DNA of 64,000 bases from Labrys monachus (GCF_030814655.1 NZ_JAUSVK010000001.1:167501-231500), one strand, 5' to 3'. Counted from the stretch's first letter, positions 1 through 12,025 are shown. The notes: generated by a model from the sequence alone, not told the origin. A program made the numbers and translations.

Positions 1-5
1 AGAGC

Positions 6-2838
<2,833 letters not shown>

Positions 2839-3059
2839 GCTCTCATTTGTCGATACTCACAACGCAATCGCAAGGCGATTGCGTGGAACCTCGGACCGAC
2901 TGGTCAGCCTTTTGCAAAGCAAAATGGCAACCAGTTCGCTCCGGTGGAAAACCGGAAACACCATCTTATGCGCTTCACGTGACAATCAGCTCCGCTGATC
3001 GCACGGCGCGCATCCTCCGCAATCGTACCGATTGCCCAGGGCTTCACTTGTCTTTCGCC

Positions 3060-3177
3060 GGCCTGGTGGCCCTAGCGAGGAGCCTGAACCCGATCCCATC
3101 CCGAACTCGGCCGTTAAACTCCTCAGCGCCGATGGTACTATGTCTCAAGACCTGGGAGAGTAGGTCGTCGCCAGGCC
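3060..3177 (+). rRNA. rrf: 5S ribosomal RNA
   Basis: About 118 nt, downstream of 23S. Terminal stem GGCCTGG/CCAGGCC closes the molecule, and the conserved loop sequence CCCGAACTCGG and GGGAGAGTAGGTC are present. The 23S-5S spacer (2839-3059) contains no gene that I can recognise. Confidence 0.95.
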
Positions 3178-3229
3178 TGCAAAAGACAAGCTTATCCAAT
3201 CACCATGCATCCAACATCTCCCAAATCAA

Positions 3230-3306
<77 letters not shown>

Positions 3307-3326
3307 CTTCCAACATAACTCAATCA

Positions 3327-3361
3327 CCGTCCCTGTGTGAAAGCACGGGGACGGCCTCTTT
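3327..3361 (+). terminator. rrn operon terminator
   Basis: Hairpin with 11-bp arms CCGTCCCTGTG (3327-3337) and CACGGGGACGG (3344-3354), one G-T wobble and a 6-nt loop, followed by CCTCTTTG. It lies 20 nt after the tRNA and fits a factor-independent terminator ending the rrn operon. Confidence 0.75.
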
Positions 3362-3394
3362 GCGTCTGGAAGTGCCTCTGGCAGTGGGCGTGTC

Positions 3395-4374
3395 GTAGAC
3401 ATCCGGATAATCTCGGTGCCGGCGAGACCATCGGGGTAGCCGCTGCCATCGAGACGTTCCTGATGGTGCAGCACCATGTCGAGCACGCTCGGGTCGAGGG
3501 GCGGTTCGACCGATTGCAAGGCCGCCCAGCCGTCACGAGGATGTCGGCGCATGACCTCGAACTCGGCTTCCGTCAGCCGTCCCGGCTTGGTCAGGATCCC
3601 CTCGGGCACGCGGAACTTGCCGACGTCGTGCAGCAACCCACCCAGCGCCAGCTTCTCGACGTCCGACGCGAGAAGCCCGAGTGACCGACCGAGACCGACG
3701 GCCATCACCATGACCAGGAGGGAATGTTGGTAGGTGCCGGGGTGATGGCGACGCACCACGTCGAGCAAGACCTCCAAGTGCTGACCACCAAGTTTGGCGA
3801 CGACGTCGGAGGCGATGCCTTCCCAGTCGTCCCGGACGATCGGGTGGCCGCCGAGCAGGGCTCGGAAGAGGCGGTCGAGCGCCGTGGCCGCCCCGTCGAT
3901 CGCGGTGATGACCGCCGTCACGTCCCTCAGCCCGTCACGGTCCATCGTCGATGTTCGCCTCGGAGGACGCCTCTCGATCGGCATCGTGGACGTGCCCTCG
4001 GGAGCCGTGGCCCCCTCTTCACGAGGACCCAAGCCGCCGATCAGTCCGAGAACCGACACCGCATCGATCGGTCGCCGAACGATCTGGGATGCCCCGAGCG
4101 CCGACGCCTGGACAGAGGCCTGTCGATCCCCACGATCGACGGCGACCAGGCGCGGGGCCGAACCGGCGAATGCGAAGAACGGTCTGAGGAGGGCCGCCGC
4201 TTCACCGTCGATCGACCGCACGTCGACCAGCCATGGCAGATCGACGAACCGCCCGAGACGGACCCAGTCCCGTCGATGGACCTCGACGAGACGGCAACGG
4301 GTCGAGAGCTCGGAGAGCCAATCGGGCTCCCGACCCGAAGCGTGATCGTGGAAGAGGCAGAGGGTGACCGTCAT
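3395..4374 (-). pseudogene. C-terminally truncated HD-GYP domain protein
   Basis: Reads as a cyclic-di-GMP phosphodiesterase-type HD-GYP protein. An N-terminal region begins MTVTLCLFHDHA; the metal-binding HD motif is HDVGK and the second signature HHQERLDGSGYPDGL is present. Homology to the intact paralogue at 44596-45792 stops after the G-T-E-I residues near 3400. The reading frame then runs through the rrn terminator and antisense to tRNA-fMet, ending at 3226. That tail (LRGQDLNLRPSGYEPDELPG) is a well-known artefact of antisense tRNA-fMet. The lost part corresponds to the last 65-70 residues of the paralogue, which begin L-V-I-A-D-I-Y and include conserved HD-GYP helices, so the product is probably inactive. 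Confidence 0.8.
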
Positions 4375-4418
4375 CGTCGAGGCTCCCGGGTCGCGGTCTC
4401 TCTGTGCCCCGCCGCGCC

Positions 4419-6116
4419 TCAGGCGGCGGCGAAGTCCTTGACGAAGGTCTCGACGACCTTGCGCAGATCGGCGGCCTGGCTCGACAAGCCCGTCGACAGC
4501 GTCATGAGCTGGGTCGAGGCCGCTCCGGTCATCTCGGCCGCCTGACCGACACCGGAGATGTTCTGCGTCACCTGATGGGTCCCCGTCGCAGCCTGCTGGC
4601 AGTTGCGGGCGATCTCGGCGGTGGCCGCCCCTTGCTGTTCGACCGCACCGGCGATTGCCGAGGCGACCTCCTTCATTTCGCCGATGACGCGGACGATCTC
4701 CGTCATCGACTTCACCGTTCCATCCGTCGCCGCTTGGATCTCGCCGACCTTGGTACCGATCTCGCCGGTCGCCTTGGCGGTCTGATCGGCCAGTTGCTTG
4801 ACCTCGGCTGCGACGACGGCGAAGCCCTTGCCGGCCTCACCGGCGCGTGCCGCTTCGATGGTGGCGTTCAGAGCCAAGAGGTTGGTCTGGTCGGCGATAC
4901 CCTTGATCAGGTTGATCACGTCGCCGATCGTCGAGGCCGCCGTGGCGAGAGCCGCAATGCGACCGTTGGAGGCTTCCGCTTCGTTGAAGGCGGTGTCGGC
5001 GACCCGAGCCGAATGACCGACCTGTCCGTTGATCTCGCGCACCGAAGTCGCCATCTCCTCGGACGAGGCTGCGACGGTCTGGACGTTGGTGGCGGCTTCT
5101 TCGGCCGCCGCAGCGACGGCCTGGGCCTGACGCGAGGTCTCCTCCGCCGTGGCGGAGAGACCCTTGGCGCTGTCGGCGACCTCACCGGAGGATTGGGCGA
5201 AGCCCGCGGCAAGAGCCTGCATGCGGGCGACGAAATCTCCCGCGAGCTTCTCGCGGCGGGCGAGTTGCTGACGTTCTGCCCCCTCGCGAGCCGCCTGCTC
5301 CTGGCGCGCCTTCTCGGCGACCTGGAGCTGACCGCGCAGCACCTCGATCGATTTGGCGATATGACCGACCTCGTCACGCCGTTCGGCACCGGTAACCTCG
5401 ACGTTGAGTTCGCCCCTCCCGAGGGAGGCCATGACACCCATCGCGGCCTGGATCGGACGGACGATGCCGGTGTTGGTCAGAAACACCGCAAGACCGATGA
5501 CGGTGACGAGCGCTGCGGAAATCCCGCCCAGCGTGACCCAGAAGCTGGTCGCCGTGGAGGCGCTGGCCGCAGCATTGGTCTTCTTGATCTGATCCATCAG
5601 AACGGTGTTGAACGCGGTCAATTTATCCCGGGCTGCATCGAGAGCCGGACTGCAGTCCCTGTCCATGAGGTCGCCGGCCTTCTTGACGCCTTCCATCGTC
5701 AGGTCGCCATTGGCGATCCGGATCGTTTCGGCACAGGCGCTCTGTTGCGCCTTCTTCACATCGTTCGATATGTCACGGATCCGGTCGGCGAACTGCGGTT
5801 GGAGACGCACGGCTTCGCCCACGTTCTCCTCGAACCCCTTGATGGCCTCCGCCTGATGCTGGACCGCCCTGCGGTTGGCCTCGTCGGTCGTTGCGACGAT
5901 GTTTTCGTAGATGGCATCGTCATAGGCGACGACGAAACGGTTGGCGCGCGCCAGTTGAATCAGCGCCATCGCATCATGCTCGATCACGTTCGAATAGGCT
6001 TCGTCGACCTTCACGGTGGTCGAAGTTGCGTAATAACCGCCGCCGAGGCTCACGACCCCGAGCAACAGCAGCAGGCTGATCACTTTCCAGGCCAACGGCA
6101 AGTTCTTGAACGACAT
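4419..6116 (-). CDS. methyl-accepting chemotaxis protein
   Basis: 565-residue transmembrane chemoreceptor. TM1 is at about residues 8-28; a helical periplasmic region of about 160 residues follows; TM2 is near 190-212. Then come a HAMP linker and a cytoplasmic signalling domain with the hairpin tip [20 protein letters not shown]. Start chosen at [10 protein letters not shown], preceded by GGAGG six bases upstream. No che genes are adjacent, so it must signal to a remote Che system. It is separated by 44 nt from the truncated HD-GYP gene in the same direction and may once have been co-transcribed with it. The same HD-GYP/receptor pairing recurs at 44596-47766. Ligand unknown. Confidence 0.93.
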   Translation of the reverse strand: MSFKNLPLAWKVISLLLLLGVVSLGGGYYATSTTVKVDEAYSNVIEHDAMALIQLARANRFVVAYDDAIYENIVATTDEANRRAVQHQAEAIKGFEENVGEAVRLQPQFADRIRDISNDVKKAQQSACAETIRIANGDLTMEGVKKAGDLMDRDCSPALDAARDKLTAFNTVLMDQIKKTNAAASASTATSFWVTLGGISAALVTVIGLAVFLTNTGIVRPIQAAMGVMASLGRGELNVEVTGAERRDEVGHIAKSIEVLRGQLQVAEKARQEQAAREGAERQQLARREKLAGDFVARMQALAAGFAQSSGEVADSAKGLSATAEETSRQAQAVAAAAEEAATNVQTVAASSEEMATSVREINGQVGHSARVADTAFNEAEASNGRIAALATAASTIGDVINLIKGIADQTNLLALNATIEAARAGEAGKGFAVVAAEVKQLADQTAKATGEIGTKVGEIQAATDGTVKSMTEIVRVIGEMKEVASAIAGAVEQQGAATAEIARNCQQAATGTHQVTQNISGVGQAAEMTGAASTQLMTLSTGLSSQAADLRKVVETFVKDFAAA

Positions 6117-6389
6117 GTGGTTCCTCCCTCTATCATCGGCAGGTGCCGCCTGAAGCCATGGAGCAGGAGCGGCGCGGAAAGCCCAGTCAGGGGGGCGATG
6201 GCCGGTGCAGCTGTTCCAAATAAACGGTTGGATTGAAATAAATATTGGTTAATAATCTATTAAACACACAGATATTTACAAGCGACGCTTTTTGTACATC
6301 TATTCGCATTTTGTATTTGCTCAAATGTCCGCAGATATACTTGTGAGATGGGAAATGGGTAGAGTAGCGCGGGTGGTGGCCGGGGGAGC

Positions 6390-6689
6390 TTGGACATCAT
6401 TCGCATCCAGAACACGCCGCTGACCATCCACGACCTCGCCGAGATGCTCGGGATCAGCGTGAGGATCCTGCAGGCCGGATTTCGCAAGCATGCCGGCTCT
6501 CCCCCTCCCCATCTCTCGAGGCTCGCTCGGCTTGAAGGAGCGCACCGGGATCTCGCGAGTGGCGTGACGCCGACCATTGCCGACGCGGCACGCAAGTGGG
6601 GGTTCAGCAACGCCGGGCGCTTCGCCGGCGAGTACTTCAAGGTCGTCGGCGAGTTTCCCTCGGACACCATCAGACGCTGCCGGGGGTGA
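6390..6689 (+). CDS. AraC-type HTH domain protein (probable C-terminal remnant)
   Basis: 99 residues from a TTG start, matching only the DNA-binding half of AraC/XylS regulators. The first helix-turn-helix is TIHDLAEMLGISVRILQAGF and the second is around IADAARKWGFSNAGRFAGEY, followed by a family-typical end with F-P-S-D-T-I-R-R. No ligand or dimerisation domain precedes it: the upstream 250 nt is AT-rich and non-coding. It may be a stand-alone small regulator or a broken gene; I favour a remnant. A second, shorter AraC scrap lies at 10726-10953. Confidence 0.5.
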   Translation: MDIIRIQNTPLTIHDLAEMLGISVRILQAGFRKHAGSPPPHLSRLARLEGAHRDLASGVTPTIADAARKWGFSNAGRFAGEYFKVVGEFPSDTIRRCRG

Positions 6690-6776
6690 CCGACGACGAT
6701 GAGTTGCCTGCGGCGGCGGTATCGTGGAAAATTCAACAGATTTTCTTAATCATTATTTCAATGCAAGAGATATATT

Positions 6777-7703
6777 ATGCCAGAAAAATGGACAAATGCC
6801 ATGAATCTGGAAACAATAATTGCTGGTTTACAGGAAAATTCGGCAGCCTTGCTCGCCGTTTATGACCAGGAAGATCGATTGCAATATGCCAACAAGGCAT
6901 TCCGGGAAGCATATTCTGTTGCTCCGGGTGAGAAAATTCTCTGGGCTGATATTATGCGCCGGAACTATCTCGCCCGACGCGGAACCCCGATTGATGATGC
7001 AGACTTTGAAGCCTGGCTCACAGCCACCTCATCGAGAAGAGGCAAGGTTGCCCACCGGACTTTCGAAAGCGACCTGAAAGATGGTCGCTGGCTCTGGATC
7101 ACCGAAACAACGCAGCCGGATGGCTGGTCCATCTACGTGGCGCTCGACATCACGTCCCTTCGTACCGGCGAACGGGAACTGCGTGTCATGCAGGACAGGG
7201 CGCTGCGGGCGTCGTTGACGGACGACCTGACAGCAGTCTCCAACCGTCGACACATCAAAGGGCTGTTGGAGCAGTTCATGGATGGTCGAGGCGGCAATTG
7301 GAGCCGCAAGGTTTGCGTGTGCATGCTGGATATAGACCACTTCAAACAAGTAAACGACAGATATGGTCATGAGATGGGCGACGTCGTCCTCATTAATTTC
7401 GCCAGAACTGTTCAGAAGAACATCCGTTTGAGCGATGGCTTCGGACGTGTCGGAGGCGAGGAGTTCATGCTGATCATGCCAGATATCAAACTCGAGGAAG
7501 CAGTTGTCGTGGTTGATTGTGTGCTGGACGCTGTTCGCTTCAGCCCGGTCGAATCACAGGATCAGCAAGTCCACTACACGTGCTCCGCTGGAATAGCGGA
7601 AGTTCAGGAAGGCGACACCCCGAAATCCATCTACATGCGAGCCGATGCTGCGCTCTACGCCGCCAAGCGAGAGGGGCGCGATCGCTTGAAGATTGCCGCT
7701 TGA
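6777..7703 (+). CDS. PAS-GGDEF diguanylate cyclase
   Basis: 308 residues. A PAS-like sensor (about 10-130; A-V-Y-D-Q-E-D-R-L-Q-Y-A-N-K-A-F at the start) precedes a GGDEF domain (about 140-305). The domain has LTDDLTAVSNRR, the Mg-binding D-I-D-H-F-K-Q-V-N-D-R-Y-G-H segment, and an active-site loop reading GGEEF, a functional variant. It should make cyclic-di-GMP in the cytoplasm. No RxxD inhibitory site is evident just before GGEEF (the segment is S-D-G-F-G-R-V). Base composition is noticeably less GC-rich than the flanking receptor genes, suggesting separate acquisition. The start at 6777 has AAGAG about ten bases upstream; Met9 (6801) is an alternative. Confidence 0.9.
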   Translation: MPEKWTNAMNLETIIAGLQENSAALLAVYDQEDRLQYANKAFREAYSVAPGEKILWADIMRRNYLARRGTPIDDADFEAWLTATSSRRGKVAHRTFESDLKDGRWLWITETTQPDGWSIYVALDITSLRTGERELRVMQDRALRASLTDDLTAVSNRRHIKGLLEQFMDGRGGNWSRKVCVCMLDIDHFKQVNDRYGHEMGDVVLINFARTVQKNIRLSDGFGRVGGEEFMLIMPDIKLEEAVVVVDCVLDAVRFSPVESQDQQVHYTCSAGIAEVQEGDTPKSIYMRADAALYAAKREGRDRLKIAA

Positions 7704-7763
7704 GACGTGGTGGTAGCCGGGTAAAGGTCGATGGATCTGAGCAGAAATCCTGATTTTGCGGCC

Positions 7764-8096
7764 TTACTCCAAGATCGTCGAGAGTTTTGCCAGTACCTCA
7801 TCCATGATCGTCTCTGGCACGCTTTCCAACTTACGACCGCGACGCGAACCGATGTCGAGGGCGCGGGGCTGGTCGCAGCGAACGATCCTCGTCGTCTGCG
7901 TCCCGGCTTCTATGAGCGATACGGCAAACCCGGCCGCGCGAGCGAAATTCCCGCCGCTCGAGATCGGGAGCACCACAGGGGTTTTCGTCAACTGGTTGAA
8001 CGCTCCCGGAGACACGACCAGCACCAGGCGCGTTCCTTGCTGCTCATGGCCGGAGCTTGGATCGAGCGAGACGAGAAAGATATCGCCGCGCTCCAT
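7764..8096 (-). CDS. MazF/PemK-family toxin (ChpB-like)
   Basis: 110 residues: MERGDIFLVSLDPSSGHEQQ followed by G-T-R-L-V-L-V-V-S-P and V-V-L-P-I-S-S-G-G, the characteristic beta-barrel core of MazF/PemK mRNA interferases. The usual R-P after the glycine is R-L here. Translation is taken from the ATG at 8096, which overlaps the stop of the upstream antitoxin gene, the classical coupling in these modules. The longer in-frame start 13 codons earlier lies inside the antitoxin gene and is disfavoured. Predicted role: translation arrest by RNA cleavage, neutralised by the partner. Confidence 0.9.
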   Translation of the reverse strand: MERGDIFLVSLDPSSGHEQQGTRLVLVVSPGAFNQLTKTPVVLPISSGGNFARAAGFAVSLIEAGTQTTRIVRCDQPRALDIGSRRGRKLESVPETIMDEVLAKLSTILE

Positions 8097-8353
8097 CACG
8101 GCAACTCGCCGCCGATCGGCTCGGCATCGAGCCATTCGCGATCTTCGGCGGCCGGCTCAGCCGTTGGGTCGCATTGGGCCAACAGCTCATCGAGCGTGTA
8201 TCGCGGCCGTGCCTTCGGCTCGATCACGAGCCGACCATTGTCGACGGCGAGGCCGACTTTGGCTCCGGCCGCCAGGTGCAAGACATCGAGCAGTGCCGGC
8301 GGTACCGCCAACATGACCGAGCCGCCCACCTTGCGCAGATTCGTCGTGTGCAT
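8096..8353 (-). CDS. MazE/PemI-family antitoxin (AbrB-fold)
   Basis: 85 residues. The N-terminal swapped-hairpin DNA-binding domain reads N-L-R-K-V-G-G-S-V-M-L-A-V-P and the C-terminal tail, T-L-D-E-L-L-A-Q-C-D-P, would wrap the toxin. The start at 8353 is chosen over the ATG four codons earlier because GGAGG sits five to six bases before it. Its stop overlaps the toxin start. The IS630 pair inserted at 8372 lies only 19 nt upstream and separates it from the AT-rich, promoter-like sequence now at 10666-10700. Confidence 0.88.
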   Translation of the reverse strand: MHTTNLRKVGGSVMLAVPPALLDVLHLAAGAKVGLAVDNGRLVIEPKARPRYTLDELLAQCDPTAEPAAEDREWLDAEPIGGELP

Positions 8354-8371
8354 ATGAGCCTCCATGAGTTA

Positions 8372-9517
8372 TACCCGGCCTACATCAAAACCCGGAAATC
8401 TCGCGGGTCGATGACATGGAAGTCATCGGAGACAAAGTCTCTCAACTTATGCCATTGACTTGGTAGTGTTTTTCGGAAGAACATGTTCACTGCATCTACG
8501 AAATCAGCGAAGCTTTCATAGTATTTGTTGTGGGTGACCGACGTGTGCATGACGCGCCATAGTCGCTCGATCGCGTTGAGATTTGGCGCGTAGGGTGGCA
8601 GGAATCTGAGATCGATCCTTTGTCCGTGCTCGACCATCCATGCCTCGACCTCCTTGGCGTGGTGGTATCTGGCATTGTCGAGGAAAACATGGATTTTCCC
8701 CGCCCCCGGATAGGCGGAAAGCAGGCGCGAGAACAGGCGGATGGTCGTCTCTGCGTTGACGGTTTCCCCTTCGACGATCTGGCAGAGACCGCTTTCCAGA
8801 TTGATGGCGCCATGCAGGTTCAGCCGCTGGCGACCGGCCGTCCGCAAGATGGCAACCGGATCGCCTTTTTTGATCCAACCATGAGCCGGACGGCTCTGGT
8901 ATTCTGGATGGACAGCATCAAGGAAAACCATCTGGTCATTGGCCGCGAGTCCGCTGAGAAGACGGGAATACTCGGCTATGAACGCTTGTTGCGCTTGCAC
9001 TGTCGGCAAGCGCGGCAGCGCCTTCGGCTTCTTGTATTCGAACCCGAGGCGATCGAGCAGCTTGATCATCCCGGATCGGCTGTAGGCGATGGAAAACCGC
9101 TTCTCTACAAGGGCAATGATCTCGGACGTGCTGGTGAACACGCGCGCCATCAGCGCTTTCACCAAGTCTATTTCCTGCGGCGTCGAAAGACGCGGCAGGC
9201 TGCCCTTCCAGCCGAAATCCGTCAGACGCTCAACACCGCCCGATGTCCAGCGTTGATGCCACTGGTAAACAGTGTCGTCATCAACATAAAGCACCCGCGC
9301 CACCTCCGGCACGGCGAGCCCGTCATCCAGAAGCAAGATCGCATGCGCCCGCCGCGCCGGGCCATGCTGGCCAGACGGGCGGCGAACCAGCCCCAGCAAA
9401 TGCTGGCGTTCCGAAGCGGTCAGGAATTGGCCTCTGATCATCCCGTAATCTGAATCCATCAGCGCCGATTCCGCAAGCCTTCGCAGCTATTTGCCGGGAT
9501 TCTACGGACTCGGGGTA
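8372..9517 (-). mobile_element. IS630-family element, copy 1 of a tandem pair
   Basis: 1146 bp, bounded by TACCCGG (8372) and CGGGGTA (9517). The ends are imperfect inverted repeats, about 15 of 24 positions matching. A TA dinucleotide lies at each side (8370-8371 and 9518-9519), as expected for TA-targeting IS630/Tc1-mariner elements. The second copy starts immediately after the shared TA. Confidence 0.92.
8380..9459 (-). CDS. IS630-family DDE transposase (copy 1)
   Basis: 359 residues. The N-terminal helix-turn-helix is around LAVPEVARVLYVDDDTVYQW. The DDE catalytic domain shows the first Asp in V-F-L-D-A-V-H-P-E, the second in H-V-F-L-D-N-A-R-Y-H, and Glu in N-L-N-A-I-E-R-L-W. Full length for the family and apparently intact. 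The amino-acid sequence is identical to that of the neighbouring copy at 9528-10607, so one of the two was created very recently. Confidence 0.95.
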   Translation of the reverse strand: MDSDYGMIRGQFLTASERQHLLGLVRRPSGQHGPARRAHAILLLDDGLAVPEVARVLYVDDDTVYQWHQRWTSGGVERLTDFGWKGSLPRLSTPQEIDLVKALMARVFTSTSEIIALVEKRFSIAYSRSGMIKLLDRLGFEYKKPKALPRLPTVQAQQAFIAEYSRLLSGLAANDQMVFLDAVHPEYQSRPAHGWIKKGDPVAILRTAGRQRLNLHGAINLESGLCQIVEGETVNAETTIRLFSRLLSAYPGAGKIHVFLDNARYHHAKEVEAWMVEHGQRIDLRFLPPYAPNLNAIERLWRVMHTSVTHNKYYESFADFVDAVNMFFRKTLPSQWHKLRDFVSDDFHVIDPRDFRVLM

Positions 9518-9519
9518 TA

Positions 9520-10665
9520 TACCCGGCCTACATCAAAACCCGGAAATCTCGCGGGTCGATGACATGGAAGTCATCGGAGACAAAGTCTCTCAACTTATGC
9601 CATTGACTTGGTAGTGTTTTTCGGAAGAACATGTTCACTGCATCTACGAAATCAGCGAAGCTTTCATAGTATTTGTTGTGGGTGACCGACGTGTGCATGA
9701 CGCGCCATAGTCGCTCGATCGCGTTGAGATTTGGCGCGTAGGGTGGCAGGAATCTGAGATCGATCCTTTGTCCGTGCTCGACCATCCATGCCTCGACCTC
9801 CTTGGCGTGGTGGTATCTGGCATTGTCGAGGAAAACATGGATTTTCCCCGCCCCCGGATAGGCGGAAAGCAGGCGCGAGAACAGGCGGATGGTCGTCTCT
9901 GCGTTGACGGTTTCCCCTTCGACGATCTGGCAGAGACCGCTTTCCAGATTGATGGCGCCATGCAGGTTCAGCCGCTGGCGACCGGCCGTCCGCAAGATGG
10001 CAACCGGATCGCCTTTTTTGATCCAACCATGAGCCGGACGGCTCTGGTATTCTGGATGGACAGCATCAAGGAAAACCATCTGGTCATTGGCCGCGAGTCC
10101 GCTGAGAAGACGGGAATACTCGGCTATGAACGCTTGTTGCGCTTGCACTGTCGGCAAGCGCGGCAGCGCCTTCGGCTTCTTGTATTCGAACCCGAGGCGA
10201 TCGAGCAGCTTGATCATCCCGGATCGGCTGTAGGCGATGGAAAACCGCTTCTCTACAAGGGCAATGATCTCGGACGTGCTGGTGAACACGCGCGCCATCA
10301 GCGCTTTCACCAAGTCTATTTCCTGCGGCGTCGAAAGACGCGGCAGGCTGCCCTTCCAGCCGAAATCCGTCAGACGCTCAACACCGCCCGATGTCCAGCG
10401 TTGATGCCACTGGTAAACAGTGTCGTCATCAACATAAAGCACCCGCGCCACCTCCGGCACGGCGAGCCCGTCATCCAGAAGCAAGATCGCATGCGCCCGC
10501 CGCGCCGGGCCATGCTGGCCAGACGGGCGGCGAACCAGCCCCAGCAAATGCTGGCGTTCCGAAGCGGTCAGGAATTGGCCTCTGATCATCCCGTAATCTG
10601 AATCCATCAGCGCCGATTCCGCAAGCCTTCGCAGCTATTTGCCGGGATTCTACGGACTCGGGGTA
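9520..10665 (-). mobile_element. IS630-family element, copy 2 of a tandem pair
   Basis: Second 1146-bp copy in the same orientation with a period of exactly 1148 bp (element plus one TA). The right-hand TA is at 10666-10667. The arrangement TA-IS-TA-IS-TA could arise from insertion into the TA next to an existing copy or from replication or recombination of a circular IS. Confidence 0.92.
9528..10607 (-). CDS. IS630-family DDE transposase (copy 2)
   Basis: 359 residues, identical in sequence and architecture to copy 1 at 8380-9459, with all three catalytic acidic residues present. Because the two elements are in direct repeat, homologous recombination between them would delete one copy and leave a single flanking TA. 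Confidence 0.95.
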   Translation of the reverse strand: MDSDYGMIRGQFLTASERQHLLGLVRRPSGQHGPARRAHAILLLDDGLAVPEVARVLYVDDDTVYQWHQRWTSGGVERLTDFGWKGSLPRLSTPQEIDLVKALMARVFTSTSEIIALVEKRFSIAYSRSGMIKLLDRLGFEYKKPKALPRLPTVQAQQAFIAEYSRLLSGLAANDQMVFLDAVHPEYQSRPAHGWIKKGDPVAILRTAGRQRLNLHGAINLESGLCQIVEGETVNAETTIRLFSRLLSAYPGAGKIHVFLDNARYHHAKEVEAWMVEHGQRIDLRFLPPYAPNLNAIERLWRVMHTSVTHNKYYESFADFVDAVNMFFRKTLPSQWHKLRDFVSDDFHVIDPRDFRVLM

Positions 10666-10705
10666 TATATGAAAATATAACTCTTCGGCGACTTGTTCAA
10701 GAATG
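10666..10705 (-). promoter_or_regulatory. displaced promoter-like region of the toxin-antitoxin module
   Basis: If the IS pair and one TA are removed, this AT-rich segment abuts the antitoxin ribosome-binding site. On the minus strand it reads GAGTTATATTTTCATATA just before the target TA, resembling a -10 region. This is an inference from IS excision; no -35 is clear. Confidence 0.4.
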
Positions 10706-10725
10706 AAATGCATCATTGTCGTTAA

Positions 10726-10953
10726 ATGCCAAAAACCCGCGACAGCGCGTTTGATCTACCCTCCGATCGAGGTTGGGTCGCCGCCGTCCGTCGGGAATTC
10801 CGGGCTCGAGGCGGAGACCTGAGCATTCTCGCGATTGCCAGGCTCTGGGGATTTTCGAACGCCACCCGTTTCAAGGCGGACTATCTGGCGGCTTTCGGTT
10901 CAGAGGTCTGGTCGGGGCATCATGGGAACTCTCGACTGAACGCCGAAGGCTGA
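10726..10953 (+). pseudogene. AraC-type regulator remnant
   Basis: A 75-codon frame in which residues about 12-58 (R-G-G-D-L-S-I-L-A-I-A-R-L-W-G-F-S-N-A) match the second helix-turn-helix of AraC-family regulators. It then ends in an unrelated tail after G-S-E-V-W-S-G. It resembles, but is not identical to, the fragment at 6390-6689. Too short to be a functional AraC domain, so probably a leftover. Confidence 0.5.
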
Positions 10954-11445
10954 GTGAGCACGTCACCATCGAACGACCGAGCGAGCCACCCCAACTCGAA
11001 CAGGGCTTCCGATTGGGTGCCCCGTGGATCCGCCCTGCCGACCTCCCGCTCGGTCGAGCCCGAGACCGGCTGGGTTTCAGCCCTCGCGAGAATATCCCCA
11101 TCCGGTCGACGGACATCGGCCGACCCAGCGGAACGGGGTGGACGACAGTTCCAGTCGTGTCGGCGAGGCCTATGGCGACGCCATCGCGGCTTGGGAAGCG
11201 GCATGATCAAGAGTGCCCGACCGTGACGTCGACGACTTGGCCTCCTTCGTCCTGCATGAACTCGAGGCCGATGCCTACGGCGTGAAAGACGATGTGCTAC
11301 CGGCGCTCCGCGAGGCCCTCGGCCCCATTCGGACTGATGACGCGGCGCGGTCTGATCCGCCGGGAACGGGATGAGGATTCGCGGAACCACTGGCGGTGGA
11401 TCCGCGAGCTCCGGCATATTGCCGACGGGCTTGGCGATGTCGATG
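10954..11445. other. decayed DNA between AraC and ParA remnants
   Basis: No intact gene. On the plus strand a segment near 11210-11370 reads as V-P-D-R-D-V-D-D-L-A-S-F-V-L-H-E-L-E-A-D and continues for about 30 more plausible residues, and just upstream V-G-E-A-Y-G-D-A-I-A-A-W-E-A-A precedes a stop overlapping an ATG. Both look like remains of small coupled genes of unknown function. The 3' part on the minus strand continues the scrambled end of the parA remnant. Confidence 0.3.
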
Positions 11446-11712
11446 GCCGAAGCTGCTGGTCATCCGACCGAGCACCTCCTTCTGCATCAAGAAGCGCAGG
11501 TCTACCCTGGAGGGGACGATCAGGGCTCCGGCGCAGCCGACCTTCAGTTTGGCGATGACACCGTGATAGGCGCGCAGGAATTGTCCGACGCCGTCGAATG
11601 AAAGGTGATCGAGCAGGGTTGGTACGACCACGGCGTCGGCCGCCATCATGCCGGCGACGATCAGATGGGGCGAGGACGGCGGCGTGTCGATCAGGATCGC
11701 GTCGTATGTCAA
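11446..11712 (-). pseudogene. parA fragment
   Basis: About 89 codons closely matching the middle and C-terminal part of the ParA at 63224-64000. They include the Walker B segment D-A-I-L-I-D-T-P-P-S-S-P and G-M-M-A-A-D-A-V-V-V-P-T-L-L-D-H-L-S-F-D-G. Everything before T-Y-D-A-I-L (Walker A and the nucleotide-binding N-terminus) is missing. After R-M-T-S-S-F-G the frame is lost by a small deletion. It is therefore a dead duplicate of a partition ATPase gene, in inverted orientation to the intact copy 52 kb away. Confidence 0.85.
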
Positions 11713-12025
11713 TCGGCATCGGAACGGGACCCCGGATCGGCGTGCAATAGGGGCTCTGACTCATATGTGGAACGGCCCGGTTGGCAAGATATTCGCCGCG
11801 TCATTTGCCGTCGGACGGTGCAGTCATATGTCCGGCCTGTTGGCGCGGTCATGGACCGCTGGCCACGATGAGATCCGCGATGCCGATCGCCTAATCAATT
11901 TCACGCGCTCGTAGGCGCAGTGAGTCAGACGGTCTGATCGGCCTCGAGGTTCGTCCCTCGGGTTCATCACGCGTTGGCACCTTGCCGCTCGATCCCGGCA
12001 TCGAGACGCCGGAATGCCATTTGTC
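11713..12025. other. intergenic region without recognisable gene
   Basis: About 310 bases between the parA fragment and the IS110 remnant. Reading frames on both strands are short and unlike known proteins. I see no hairpin terminator or tRNA. Confidence 0.4.

Noticed and set aside
4404-6236. 610-codon plus-strand frame
   Set aside because: Complement of the chemoreceptor gene; composition follows the real minus-strand codons and no family matches.
8620-9453. 277-codon plus-strand frame, repeated at 9768-10601
   Set aside because: Antisense shadow of the IS630 transposase in both copies.
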